Below are positions 28,801 to 36,364 of a stretch of DNA of 64,000 bases, one piece after another. The number at the start of each line of letters is the position of its first letter. Position 1 is the stretch's first letter. The stretch is from Ornithodoros turicata. Lineage: Eukaryota; Arthropoda; Arachnida; Ixodida; Argasidae. The notes beneath the pieces are model-generated. The model had not been told where the DNA came from. It did not search any database and saw only the letters and a list, made by a program, of their open reading frames with translations. The DNA is taken from positions 439,001 through 503,000 of the forward strand of contig NC_088201.1 of NCBI RefSeq assembly GCF_037126465.1. The letters are read 5' to 3'. The position numbers were made by a program, and so were the translations under genes.

Positions 28801-29894
28801 GGCCGGCCCAAAGCTCCAGTCATCAGTTGGGAAAGCCACGTTTTTTGCTTTAGAAAGGCTTTCAAGATGCCAGTAGGGGGGGCCTTTTGGGGTCCCAGTG
28901 AAATCCTTCTTGGCATTCTCTTCAATGCTAGAGCTGAAGCCAAACACAACTGGATTCGAGTACTGCAGATTACTTCTTGCAGCCCCATGTTTGTTGGATG
29001 TGTGCCAGATTCGGTAGAGCATTTGCTATGGTCAGTAGAAAAGACACTTATATGACACGTACACAAAGCCCCGTGGGAACCTTCGGTCGAAAATCGGGCG
29101 CTATATATGATAGGTAAACAATGGGCGTCGAAACTTTCCCCTGGAAAAATTTGTGGAACCCACTTATTTATTATGGATTACGATGCACCTTGTGTAGTTA
29201 CATTTAGATGTGCAGATTTCAACGTTCAAATCGCGCCGCTACTAGCCTTTATTTTACGCCTAGGTAAAAAAGTGATTTGAAACTAGGTAATGTTGTCCAG
29301 AAGAGAACACACCTGGCAGATGCTCATCTAATATTTGATTGACTAATTGCAAAAAGGAAAAGCTTGGCCGGAAAGCGTAGCCAGGAGCACAGTAAAAAAA
29401 ATCGATACGAGTAGATACAAGTCACTATAGCGAACATTTATTTTCAAAAGAGAGCGTATTTCTCTTTGTGTTTCCTCAAAACAACCCAGCAATTGCAGAA
29501 AACAGAACGTGTCTGCTCGTGATGCCCGTGGCAAATGCATAGTCGTTTTAACGAAGCTCAAGACAGCACAAGCAGACCCAGAAAAATCATTGGGATGATG
29601 TGATTAAGAAAGCTAGAGCATACGAAGCATACACAAGTTTCAAAGCACGCTATCCATAAGGCACATGTATAGTCTGTAACGCTTCCTTTTTTTTTTTTTT
29701 TTTCTTTTTCTGAGGAAACATACCTGCCTTGGCAGATCCACTGGTCTCACTATCGCTTAATGCACTGTAAAACGTACATTTGTTCCACGGTAACCACAGA
29801 AGCGTACACTTCTGTGATCATAGTGAAAATAAACCCAAGAAACTTACCTGAGCAGGAAACTGAAGCACCGCGATGAGATTATCCTACTCCGCAT
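13435..29894 (-). CDS. tinc: Protein tincar, complete five-exon gene
   Basis: Tincar is an arthropod protein with about eight membrane segments, known from Drosophila embryonic heart and eye expression; its biochemical activity is not known. The exons join in frame with GT-AG introns: 29894-29848, 25087-24853, 24789-24606, 15093-13907, 13833-13435. They total 2,052 nt and 683 residues. Predicted membrane segments are near residues 32-52, 71-93, 131-150, 209-228, 233-255, 276-305, 339-361 and 368-394. A polar C-terminal tail of about 280 residues follows, with a KHKVTFQDKV stretch and a Ser-rich end. Recognition rests on the CREPRLNSLSSVWY, VGNMANDGVVL, HGGPTAPTLH, WRTDLDMLLPHRDR and HHDGFCVPKC blocks, which I recall as conserved tincar sequence. 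The Drosophila protein is much longer, mainly in its tail. The start could be residue 1 or Met21. Introns are 4.8 kb, 63 bp, 9.5 kb and 73 bp; the large ones are filled with repeats. Confidence 0.85.
13907..15093 (-). CDS. tinc: tinc exon 4, main membrane domain
   Basis: The 1,187-bp exon encodes residues 156-551 and five of the predicted membrane segments. The acceptor GTTTTTCCTTGCAG precedes GTGACGCATGG, and the donor is CTACAAG/GTAAGC at 13907/13906. The open frame continues upstream to a Met at 15199. That stretch is intron, because the acceptor restores the conserved WRTDLD block directly to exon 3 and the upstream residues have no partner in the frame. Confidence 0.85.
15404..16186. mobile_element. 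Non-autonomous DNA transposon with 40-bp inverted ends, in tinc intron 3
   Basis: CCTCTGTATGCAATAAGGGG at 15421 recurs inverted at about 16154-16173, and the similarity extends over roughly 45 bp on both sides. A possible target duplication, TGCAA, flanks the ends. No transposase is seen in the 0.7 kb between them. Confidence 0.6.
16395..16475. repeat. Degenerate minisatellite of about 21 bp
   Basis: Three to four imperfect copies of TTTAATCCRTGTGCCATCTGA occur head to tail. Confidence 0.5.
16530..17130. repeat. Foldback element with four internal dyads, in tinc intron 3
   Basis: The outer arms CGTCTTATGTTGAGCACTCG (16593) and CGAATGCTCAACATAAGACG (17024-17043) are inverted copies, and A-rich and T-rich flanks continue the symmetry. 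Inside are four palindromic blocks of about 32 bp of the form AGCAGA-(about 8)-CCATTGG-(about 6)-GTCTGCT, near 16650, 16727, 16861 and 16961. No coding capacity is seen. This looks like a foldback MITE grown by internal duplication. Confidence 0.65.
17587..18075 (-). mobile_element. Non-LTR retrotransposon reverse transcriptase fragment
   Basis: On the - strand, CGVPQGSILGPFLFV (18050-18005) matches the RT motif before the active site. It is followed by a frame with FMIFHPRQKD, VKVLEAYLDSNLSWLPHI and FSLIHSHISYCLETYG, typical of the Jockey/CR1 group thumb region. The YADD segment between them has been lost, so the fragment is dead. It lies in tinc intron 3. Confidence 0.75.
18130..19650 (+). 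mobile_element. Decayed Ty3/Gypsy pol relic
   Basis: Frames broken by shifts and stops show, in order: RT entry (LNKAV-like then MPFGTASTPEFLQRAIARF), VVCTINIILVFGANK with the YxDD lost, KCEFAVLTVRFLGTIVSSDG, the RNase H region TWGTAQEMAFTHLKYLLSSQ and YSQTEKECLVCTCAVLRLD, and a remnant of integrase. No LTRs are recognised. It is much older than the Gypsy copy at 30-35 kb and belongs to a different lineage. Confidence 0.8.
19651..23278. other. tinc intron 3, unrecognised DNA
   Basis: Open frames here are short and match nothing I recognise. Short AT-rich tracts (19660-19690) and a TTAAAGGGTTAACCC palindrome (21047) are the only structures noted. Confidence 0.4.
23279..23779. mobile_element. 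TTAA-flanked MITE, 501 bp
   Basis: The element starts AGGGGCACTAAAATGC and ends with the inverse GCATTTCAGTGCCCCT, flanked on both sides by TTAA (23275-23278 and 23780-23783). TTAA duplication is the habit of the Kolobok and piggyBac superfamilies. No transposase is present. Confidence 0.75.
23784..24605. other. tinc intron 3, splice-proximal part
   Basis: No coding sequence is recognised. A stretch at 24250-24360 is rich in AGTTAC/AAGTTA motifs, as in decayed hAT-type ends seen again near 27490 and 42940. Confidence 0.35.
24606..24789 (-). CDS. tinc: tinc exon 3
   Basis: The 184-bp exon encodes VGNMANDGVVLDG through RLIRHGLLRH plus one base. The acceptor is ATGTTTGCAG at 24790 and the donor is CATA/GTGAGT. 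The exon ends in phase 1, which matches the two-base start of exon 4. It contains the HGGPTAPTLH block and one hydrophobic stretch. Confidence 0.85.
24853..25087 (-). CDS. tinc: tinc exon 2, first two membrane segments
   Basis: The 235-bp exon encodes HVKK, then MCREPRLNSLSSVWY and two hydrophobic segments, ending ASAMLQ. The acceptor is GATTCTGCAG at 25088 and the donor CTTCAG/GTACCT at 24853/24852. The Met codon at 25074-25072 has an A at -3 and is an alternative start. A 63-bp intron separates it from exon 3. Confidence 0.85.
25360..25470. repeat. Self-complementary AAGTATTTNAAATAC repeat
   Basis: Several overlapping palindromes built from AGTATTT and AAATACT occur within 110 bp (for example TTTAAGTATTTCAAATACTT). 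This resembles ends of small hAT-type elements, but no boundaries can be set. Confidence 0.45.
25470..26934. other. tinc intron 1, unrecognised DNA
   Basis: There is no recognised coding sequence. At 25960-26120 degenerate TTTGCTGCAT repeats occur in a T-rich context. Confidence 0.35.
26952..27293. repeat. Direct duplication of about 119 bp
   Basis: 26952-27070 and 27176-27293 are almost identical (one clear mismatch, GAGCAGCTCC versus GAGCCGCTCC), offset by 224 bp. The unit has no recognised function. The intervening 105 bp are not repeated. Confidence 0.85.
27825..27905. mobile_element. Tc1/mariner-like terminal fragment
   Basis: TACAGTGCTGGACAAAAGTG at 27828 is a typical Tc1-type end preceded by TA. 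It runs into an inverted pair, ATTCCTTCCTCAGA and TCTGAGGAAGGAAT. No second end is found. Confidence 0.5.
28005..28190. repeat. Foldback repeat with nested arms
   Basis: CATTGGTCGTTACGTGAAG (28024) pairs with CTTCGCATAACGACCAATA (28157), and CAACCAATAGTCG pairs with CGACTATTGGTTC farther in. A hairpin MITE is likely. The family is unknown. Confidence 0.55.
28191..29847. other. tinc intron 1, 5' part
   Basis: No coding sequence is recognised. There is a T-rich tract at 29687-29710. Confidence 0.35.
29848..29894 (-). CDS. tinc: tinc exon 1, coding part (candidate start)
   Basis: An excellent donor, CTGCTCAG/GTAAGT, at 29848/29847 ends an exon whose last 47 bases read MRSRIISSRCFSFLL plus AG. 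They join in frame to exon 2 through the split Arg codon. The upstream part is GC-rich and looks like 5' UTR. The start has a weak context (T at -3). An overlapping four-codon upstream frame (ATGGATGCGGAGTAG) begins four bases earlier, at 29898. The splice donor is strong evidence for the exon; use of this ATG rather than Met21 is uncertain. Confidence 0.65.
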
Positions 29895-30061
29895 CCATCA
29901 ACTCACAGCCCACAACTGGAAGCAGAATCTGCCGAAAGCAGCAGAGACATCCGCTGTCCACTGCTGGCTTGGCGCGGCGGCTTCGCGTGTGTCCCACGTG
30001 ACCAGAGAGAAGGCGACGGCAGTGCCTCTAGTTTTCCCCTGCGCTTCTCTTGCTGCTTGTA
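29895..30061 (-). promoter_or_regulatory. tinc 5' UTR and proximal promoter region, interrupted by Gypsy
   Basis: This is GC- and CpG-rich sequence between the first tinc ATG and the Gypsy LTR edge. The transcription start cannot be placed. The pre-insertion upstream sequence continues at 35335. Confidence 0.45.
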
Positions 30062-30320
30062 TGAGTTGAGGCAGGGGAACAGTTTACTTTAACACTTTAC
30101 TTAAAGAGTACATATGGCTCGTGCTTAATACCTCGAGGCCGAGACGCTAACTGATTCTCTCCTCGGCCGTCCGGAAACCTGAGAGCGCGCGCTAAGAGCG
30201 ACTACAGGTGTTCAAAATACCGGATGCCTGTCGGCTCGCGTTATCTGATCCTTGCGTGCCGATTCTGTGTGCGTCTGTGTGAGCTATTTGGCTGAGTCCG
30301 TCGGGTTGTACAATCTCACA
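30062..30320 (-). repeat. 3' LTR of the Gypsy element
   Basis: It is identical to the copy at 35076-35334. This is the downstream LTR of the element, next to tinc exon 1 and on the same strand. The preceding GGTGGGA is the best polypurine-tract candidate. Confidence 0.95.
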
Positions 30321-30388
30321 TCCCACCGGTGCTTAAGAAGACCAAGTCTCTTGGTCGAGACGCAAAGTGCAAAATGCTGTACGAAAGT

Positions 30389-33300
30389 CTAATAAAGTTC
30401 ATAGTCCTGAAGATGAGATGGGCGTCTCGTGGAACGTTGAGGGCGGTGCTCGCTGCTCGAATGAGAAGGCAATGAAGAAGCCTGAGTGTCTTCAAGATCT
30501 GCCGGTTGTGTGTCGTGGTTGGGCTCTGGAATGGCGACTGGCGAGACTGGGGGGTTGTATGTCTTGATCTGTGACACATGCACTGTTCGTGGTTGGTTCA
30601 AAAGTCGTGACCCATAACTTGACACACGAAGAGCTTTGAAGGTTCCTGGGGTCAGCTGTTCCACCAAACGGTACACACCGTTAAAACGAGGTGACAGTTT
30701 TCCATGTGGCATGGGTACTTGGCGTTTGACCCACACAAGGTCACCAACACTGAAGTTGTGAGGCCGGTGGCTGCGGTCATAGATTTCTTGCCGTGAAGCC
30801 TGGGCTGCTTCGGAATTAGCGGCTGCTTCGGACCGTTGCGTCGCAACATCCAGTATGCGTTCAGCAAAGTCCGATTGCTTAATGGGGCGATGGAGCTGCA
30901 GAGGTATTTTAGGCACATAGCCAAACAACAGCTGAAATGGAGTGAAGCTCGTGCTTGAGTTCACTGAGGTGTTGATAGCGAAGGCAGCTTCGTGAAGTTT
31001 CTTGGGCCAGGATAGGGGTTCTAGAGCGCATATTTTGCGTAAGACCGAGAGGAGAGTCCCATTGCTTCTTTCGACAAGGCCATTACCTTCTGGCCGATAT
31101 GCTGTGGAGTAGTGAAGCTCTACACAGTGGAGTCGCATGAAACGCTTGAACTCTGTCGACTCAAAGGCTGAGCCGTGGTCAGAGAGGCAGTGGTCTGGTG
31201 TACCATAGGTATAAAATACCTGATGCAAGTGCTTTACAACGTCTTGTGCTGAAGTGGAGTTAACTGCAGCTGGTGCAATGAAGCGAGTTGCAAAGTCAAT
31301 GACGTTCAAAATGTACTTAGCAGACGAGCTGGGCGGCATGGTGACGTGGTCAATGGCAATGCTTGAGAAAGGAACGTCAGACGTGGGCATCCTGCCAAGG
31401 TGACCGACATTGCGTGATGTCGGGCGATTGTACTGCTGACAGGTTTGGCACGATGACACATAACTTTCGACTGAATGTTCCATGTTTGGCCACCAGTAGC
31501 GGGCTTGCACCTTTTGGAGTGTTCGCTGTGTACCGAAATGTCCTGCAGAGTCATGCAGCGCTTGAAAAATGGCAGGGCGTAGTGCTGCTGGGGCGACAAT
31601 GACATATACGCCTTGCGAAGTGCGACGGTACAAAATGTGGTCTATGACGCTGAACTCTGACGATTCCTCTTCATTGGAAAGGTCCAGAAGAATTGTGTGG
31701 CATTCAGGATCTTCCTGTTGCATTGTAGAGAGGGACTGAGAGGACTGTGTGGCAGCACATGACAAACGAGACAAGTGGTCTGCCACCACGTTCTGCCGAC
31801 CTGGGCGGTGCTGAACTGAAAAGTCAAACTCAACCAGATCCATTATCATAGAAGTGAATCTGCGAGAAGGCTTTACGCTTTTTGTCAGGCATGCTACCGT
31901 CCAATTGTCTGTTATGAGGATGAATTTTCGGCCAAGGAGGTAATGCCGAAACTTTGCTGTAATAGCCCAGTGCACGGCTATACATTCCCACACGTTGCTG
32001 TGTAGTTTGCACTCGTCTGGCGTGAGGGCGCGGCTGGCATAGCTGATAACAACTTCTTTGTTGTGGTGTATCTGCGAAAGCACTGCACCTATGGCAGAGC
32101 CTGATGCATCCGTGGTAACCGTTGTAGGGGCGTTGGCATCAAAATGGGCAAGAAGTGGAGGTTCCGTGAGGGCCCTGCGTATCGTTTGGAATGCCTCTTC
32201 ACACTCGGGGCTCCAGTAGAATATCTTGGACTTAATAAGGGCCTGCAGGGGTGCTGCAATTTTAGCGAAGTCCTTGATGAAGCGACGGTAGAAGCTGGCA
32301 GTTTGAACCCACGAGAGAACTTGCTTCTGAGTGCGAGGAGTTGGGATACGACTCATAGCAGAGGCTTTGTCAGGGTCTGGACGATGACCTTCGCTTGATA
32401 TGACGAAGCCAAGAAACTTAATGGACTGTAGACCAAAGCGGCACTTGTCCAGAGAGACTTTTAGTCCACTGTCTTGGAGAAGCTGGAGGCCTTCTTGGAG
32501 AATGCTGGCAAATGTGGTAAAAGACTCAGCGTAGATGAGGACATCATCGAGGTATACACGGATACCAGATTTGTCTGGGCGAGGCGCAAGATCGTGGAAA
32601 ACTGTTTGCATGATGCGCTGGAAAGTGGACGGCGCATTCTTCAAACCGAATGGCATTCGTGTCCACATGTATGTGCCATGATGAGTAATAAATGCTGTCT
32701 TTTCGTAGTCCTGAGGGCGAAGGCTGACTTGCCAATATGCACATTTCAAGTCCATTGTTGCGAAATATGCGCAATTTGCAACGTCTTGGATAATGTCTTG
32801 TATGATGGGCAAGGGGTGCACGACAGAGATCGTACGTTCGTTTAACGGGGCGTAATTCACGCAAAGCCGTTTTTTGTCTCCACGTGACACTACAACGACG
32901 GGAAAGGCCCATGGTCCCGAGGCGGGAAGTATGATGCCTTGGTTCAAGAGCTTCTTTATCTGGTTTTCAATGAACTGTCTGTCTTCCGTCGTATATCTGT
33001 ACGGGCTGCGGCTATATGGCAAGGCATTGGGCAAGAGGTCGATGCGATGCTGTGTACCCGCGAAGTGACCAAGGTCGTCTTCATGGAGTGCGAATACCTC
33101 CATATGTTGAGCCAAAATATCCGTTATGGTTGACTGCTGGCTGGTCGATAACTGATCTCCTATGTGTGCTGCTGGAAGATCTGGATGAACTGGAAGGAGC
33201 AGAGTGCCAGCTGAGGGCGTAGCGTTGGCATTATGTGAAGGCAATGGCGGAGCTTCCTGAGCCAGAGTCCGCCACAGTGGCTGGTCTGGTGAAGGCAAGG

Positions 33301-34951
33301 GGTCTTTTTGTAGGCAGTCTGGTGACGTAACTTGCACTTGTGCAGCGAAATTTGAGTGCGTCAGAATGACGGCATTAGCCATTTGTGGAGCTAGCTTCTG
33401 AGCTGCAGTGACTATCACACCAGAGGCCGCGTGCTGGAGCTGGACTGGCCTAGGGGGTTCGAAGATGAGACGGGCATGTGCGGATTCGAACCAATCTTCA
33501 CCAATGATGAAGGGAAGAACATTATGTTCCAAAACGGCAGCTTCGACGATACCCGTAATAGTACCGATCGCTATCTTCAGCAAGGCTGTGCCTGCTGGGA
33601 GTACTGTGCTACCTCCAACGACAGCGAGTGGCGGCATAGTCCAAGGATTCAGCATGTGACCAGGGACTAGAGATTTCGAGATCAGGGTGATCTTTGATCC
33701 TGAATCTGGGAAGGCTTCACATTCTCCTATTCCCGTGACACTGGCAGTAAAAAATGGGCATTGCAATTGTGATCCCTCTAAGGCCATCGGAGTGCTGTGC
33801 AAAGAAGGTTGTGACGTTGTTGGCGGGCTTGGGGTGCTTACTGACGAAGGCGGCGAAGAGCGGCTGCTGCGGCACTTTGACGCTAGATGACCAAGCTTTT
33901 TACACTTGTAACATACTGCTTGTGACAGGTCTTGACCACTGCGAAAAGCTGGTGCACCGTACTGGGCTGAAATAGCTTCGTACCTGGCTTCCTGCTGGTC
34001 TGCTGGCAAGTCCGCTATGCGAGGACGAGAATGTGCTGATGCAGCTGCTGACGGCTGGGAAACTGACGCTTGTGTTGATGGTTCCGATGGCTTAGTTGTC
34101 CGAGGCGACTGTGTGGCAGGCTTCTGTTGTGCAGATGTCGACGATGAGGGACTTCCGTTGGTTTGCTGATAAGCACATTTGTCGAGACTGCAACAGGTCG
34201 TGATAAAGCCTTTGACCGTTTGTGGCCTGTTGGCTGCTAGGGCTGCGGAGATGTGTTGCTCACGTATACCTTGAAGCAAGTAGTCAATTTTTTGCGCGTC
34301 ACTGAGAGTGACAGGACAGCGTTCAATGACCCGTAGCTTCGCAAAAGCGTACTGATGGAGAGACTGACCATGTTCCTGAGTCACTTTCATGACTTGGTTT
34401 TGCCACTCGATCAGGGTCAAGTCCGGAGAAAACGTTTCTTGAAGAGCTGCGCTCCATGTTGTCCAAGTGTCAAACTGGCTTCCAAACGCGAGGTGCCAAT
34501 TACGAGCAGCGCCTTTGAGCTTGCTTGCGGCAATCAGGCGGGTTGTAGCGTCCTCCCAACACGCAAGTTGCTGGACACGGCGAACATCCTCCAACCACAT
34601 TTTAACATTTTGTTTCCGTGAGTCTTCGAACTGCGGTATGGATGATGACAGATCCGGCAGCGTAGTTAGTGTTGTCGTCGGGCGTGGCATATGCTGAAGC
34701 AAAGCTGACAGGTTTTGTAGCGTGGCGGGGTCTAATCGTACCGCGGGGGCACCTGTGCTGGTTGAAGACGTCTGTTCGAGAGGCGGAGACGCTTCACGTT
34801 GCGCATTAATATTTGTCATCAAACGTTGCACGAGTTCATCCTTCGGACCGGCGCTGTCCAATTGCCGTGCTTCCAGTTCTTCTCTGAGAAGTTCTACACT
34901 GAAGCGCGACAGTGTAGCAGCGTCTAACTGTTCCCAAACAATACCTTGCAT
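30389..34951 (-). CDS. Gag-Pol polyprotein of the Gypsy element
   Basis: A single frame of 1,520 residues encodes capsid, protease, reverse transcriptase, RNase H and integrase without a frameshift. In order: an N-terminal SAP-like DNA-binding motif (about 14-47, LSRFSVELLREELEARQL); a gag capsid region (about 130-260); a zinc knuckle C-x2-C-x4-H-x4-C (CYKCKKLGHLASKC, 347-360); an aspartic protease with DSG (416-418); RT with YLDD (800-803); RNase H with D948 and D1015; integrase with an H2C2 zinc motif (about 1133-1171) and the catalytic triad D1201, D1258, E1294 (D-35-E). All key residues are present, so the product may be active. A protease with DSG rather than DTG is acceptable. The SAP-like motif at the start of Gag is uncommon. 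Confidence 0.95.
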   Translation of the reverse strand: MQGIVWEQLDAATLSRFSVELLREELEARQLDSAGPKDELVQRLMTNINAQREASPPLEQTSSTSTGAPAVRLDPATLQNLSALLQHMPRPTTTLTTLPDLSSSIPQFEDSRKQNVKMWLEDVRRVQQLACWEDATTRLIAASKLKGAARNWHLAFGSQFDTWTTWSAALQETFSPDLTLIEWQNQVMKVTQEHGQSLHQYAFAKLRVIERCPVTLSDAQKIDYLLQGIREQHISAALAANRPQTVKGFITTCCSLDKCAYQQTNGSPSSSTSAQQKPATQSPRTTKPSEPSTQASVSQPSAAASAHSRPRIADLPADQQEARYEAISAQYGAPAFRSGQDLSQAVCYKCKKLGHLASKCRSSRSSPPSSVSTPSPPTTSQPSLHSTPMALEGSQLQCPFFTASVTGIGECEAFPDSGSKITLISKSLVPGHMLNPWTMPPLAVVGGSTVLPAGTALLKIAIGTITGIVEAAVLEHNVLPFIIGEDWFESAHARLIFEPPRPVQLQHAASGVIVTAAQKLAPQMANAVILTHSNFAAQVQVTSPDCLQKDPLPSPDQPLWRTLAQEAPPLPSHNANATPSAGTLLLPVHPDLPAAHIGDQLSTSQQSTITDILAQHMEVFALHEDDLGHFAGTQHRIDLLPNALPYSRSPYRYTTEDRQFIENQIKKLLNQGIILPASGPWAFPVVVVSRGDKKRLCVNYAPLNERTISVVHPLPIIQDIIQDVANCAYFATMDLKCAYWQVSLRPQDYEKTAFITHHGTYMWTRMPFGLKNAPSTFQRIMQTVFHDLAPRPDKSGIRVYLDDVLIYAESFTTFASILQEGLQLLQDSGLKVSLDKCRFGLQSIKFLGFVISSEGHRPDPDKASAMSRIPTPRTQKQVLSWVQTASFYRRFIKDFAKIAAPLQALIKSKIFYWSPECEEAFQTIRRALTEPPLLAHFDANAPTTVTTDASGSAIGAVLSQIHHNKEVVISYASRALTPDECKLHSNVWECIAVHWAITAKFRHYLLGRKFILITDNWTVACLTKSVKPSRRFTSMIMDLVEFDFSVQHRPGRQNVVADHLSRLSCAATQSSQSLSTMQQEDPECHTILLDLSNEEESSEFSVIDHILYRRTSQGVYVIVAPAALRPAIFQALHDSAGHFGTQRTLQKVQARYWWPNMEHSVESYVSSCQTCQQYNRPTSRNVGHLGRMPTSDVPFSSIAIDHVTMPPSSSAKYILNVIDFATRFIAPAAVNSTSAQDVVKHLHQVFYTYGTPDHCLSDHGSAFESTEFKRFMRLHCVELHYSTAYRPEGNGLVERSNGTLLSVLRKICALEPLSWPKKLHEAAFAINTSVNSSTSFTPFQLLFGYVPKIPLQLHRPIKQSDFAERILDVATQRSEAAANSEAAQASRQEIYDRSHRPHNFSVGDLVWVKRQVPMPHGKLSPRFNGVYRLVEQLTPGTFKALRVSSYGSRLLNQPRTVHVSQIKTYNPPVSPVAIPEPNHDTQPADLEDTQASSLPSHSSSEHRPQRSTRRPSHLQDYELY

Positions 34952-35058
34952 GGCGTTGAAACGGCGGGGCTTGGCGTGTAGATCAAATGCTTGGCAAGGC
35001 GATGATAAGGCTTCAAAAGGGCTTGCTGTTGTGGCTGAATGGCTGGCTAAGGCTCATG

Positions 35059-35072
35059 GTCGACTGCGCCAA
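35059..35072 (-). promoter_or_regulatory. Primer-binding site of the Gypsy element, tRNA-Ser type
   Basis: Read on the element strand, TGGCGCAGTCGACC follows the 5' LTR by a few bases. TGGCGCAGTCG is the pattern complementary to the 3' end of tRNA-Ser used by several insect Gypsy elements. The tRNA assignment is by recall. Confidence 0.7.
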
Positions 35073-35075
35073 ATA

Positions 35076-35334
35076 TGAGTTGAGGCAGGGGAACAGTTTA
35101 CTTTAACACTTTACTTAAAGAGTACATATGGCTCGTGCTTAATACCTCGAGGCCGAGACGCTAACTGATTCTCTCCTCGGCCGTCCGGAAACCTGAGAGC
35201 GCGCGCTAAGAGCGACTACAGGTGTTCAAAATACCGGATGCCTGTCGGCTCGCGTTATCTGATCCTTGCGTGCCGATTCTGTGTGCGTCTGTGTGAGCTA
35301 TTTGGCTGAGTCCGTCGGGTTGTACAATCTCACA
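35076..35334 (-). repeat. 5' LTR of the Gypsy element
   Basis: It is identical to 30062-30320 and should contain the element's promoter. After it the flanking DNA resumes with CTTGCAGG. Confidence 0.95.
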
Positions 35335-36076
35335 CTTGCAGGTACAGCTCCCCGCTGCGAAAGTTTGGACAATATCGTAACCTCAGAATGTTTTTCATCT
35401 CTGTTGTGCCACACAGCGAGACAACTTTATGTGCGTATCAAAATAATAAACAGTGGCGTTGGCAAAAAGCGCATAAGATGGAAGGGGGCTGCTTCGTATA
35501 TTAGATGGGACATTCTTGCAAAAATATTGGGAGGGAAACCATTTTTTCTACCACTCTCTTCTCCGAATGTGTGAGGTTTGACGACACATGTTACTGATGA
35601 TTCAAATCAAGTCTGGATTAAAATTTCTGTCGGCTTCTGGACTTGTCAAATCCATCGCAATGATTATTGGGATCATTATAGGGGATACGGGCTCCAGGTC
35701 GAATAACATATATCGGAAGCCTATGAAAAGGCCAGAAGACCAAACAATCAGAAGGCCCAAAATAAAAACGCCACTGAAGGGGATTGTTCTTTTCCTAAGG
35801 TTATGAAAAATCTTTTATTAGAAATGAAATAATTGGAATGCATAGCATTTGGTGCCCAGAAAGGACTGGCTAGAGAACTCACTGTAGAGGAGATGGTGAC
35901 CCGAACGTGATGTCTACTTTTCCTTTTTGTTTTCCGCCCAAGTGATCGAAAGTACGTTATTTAACGGCAAGTTTATTTGCTCTATTAATTCCCAACAAGT
36001 CTATCCTACTTAATTTGTAGAGCTCGTTTTTTATCGCAGTTGGAATAACAGGTTCCTTGAAAGTAACAATGAAAGG
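35335..36076. other. Unrecognised DNA upstream of the Gypsy insertion
   Basis: This is the original upstream flank of tinc before the insertion. No coding sequence is recognised. Confidence 0.35.
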
Positions 36077-36196
36077 TCACTGAAAAGGTTAGCCACCTGT
36101 AGGACTCGAACCCCATCTTCTGGATTACCGTCTGTAGCAGGGTTCGAGTCTTACCCCCAGCTGGCTAACCTTTTCAGTGTCTTTCATCGTTCATTT
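36077..36196. mobile_element. Two tRNA-derived SINE pieces, head to head
   Basis: The left piece (- strand, to about 36130) and the right piece (+ strand, about 36136-36196) both read GGGTTCGAGTC, a pol III B-box, and then GGCTAACCTTTTCAGTG. A third copy is at 42785-42865. A tick tRNA-related SINE family is the likely source; the name cannot be confirmed here. Confidence 0.6.
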
Positions 36197-36364
36197 CTTA
36201 GGCAATTTCTATGTTGGGTTCCTTGTTTTTCGTCCTTTCGGTAATTCGTTTTTCTGGCCTTCTGATTATTCGGTGTTTTCATCTTTCGGCCTCATGATTT
36301 TTTAGCCTTTTAAGTTTCGTCCTTATGACTGCCACCCGGCTAAGATATTCCAAAAGCCGGGCGT

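Larger units (their letters stand above)
30062..35334 (-). mobile_element. Ty3/Gypsy LTR retrotransposon, apparently intact, 5,273 bp
   Basis: Two LTRs of 259 bp are identical base for base by eye. On the element strand they begin TGTGAGATTG and end CAACTCA. Between them lie a primer-binding site, a 122-bp leader and one uninterrupted gag-pol frame of 1,520 codons. The flanks read CTTGTA on the left and CTTGCA on the right: an imperfect 6-bp duplication, or a perfect 4-bp CTTG if the LTR is taken to extend by TA. Identical LTRs and an open frame indicate a recent insertion. It lies on the same strand as tinc, directly upstream of its first exon. Confidence 0.95.

Noticed and set aside
36077..36196. 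A functional tRNA gene
   Set aside because: A B-box-like GGTTCGAGTC is present, but no cloverleaf with acceptor stem and anticodon loop can be drawn. It fits a SINE fragment.
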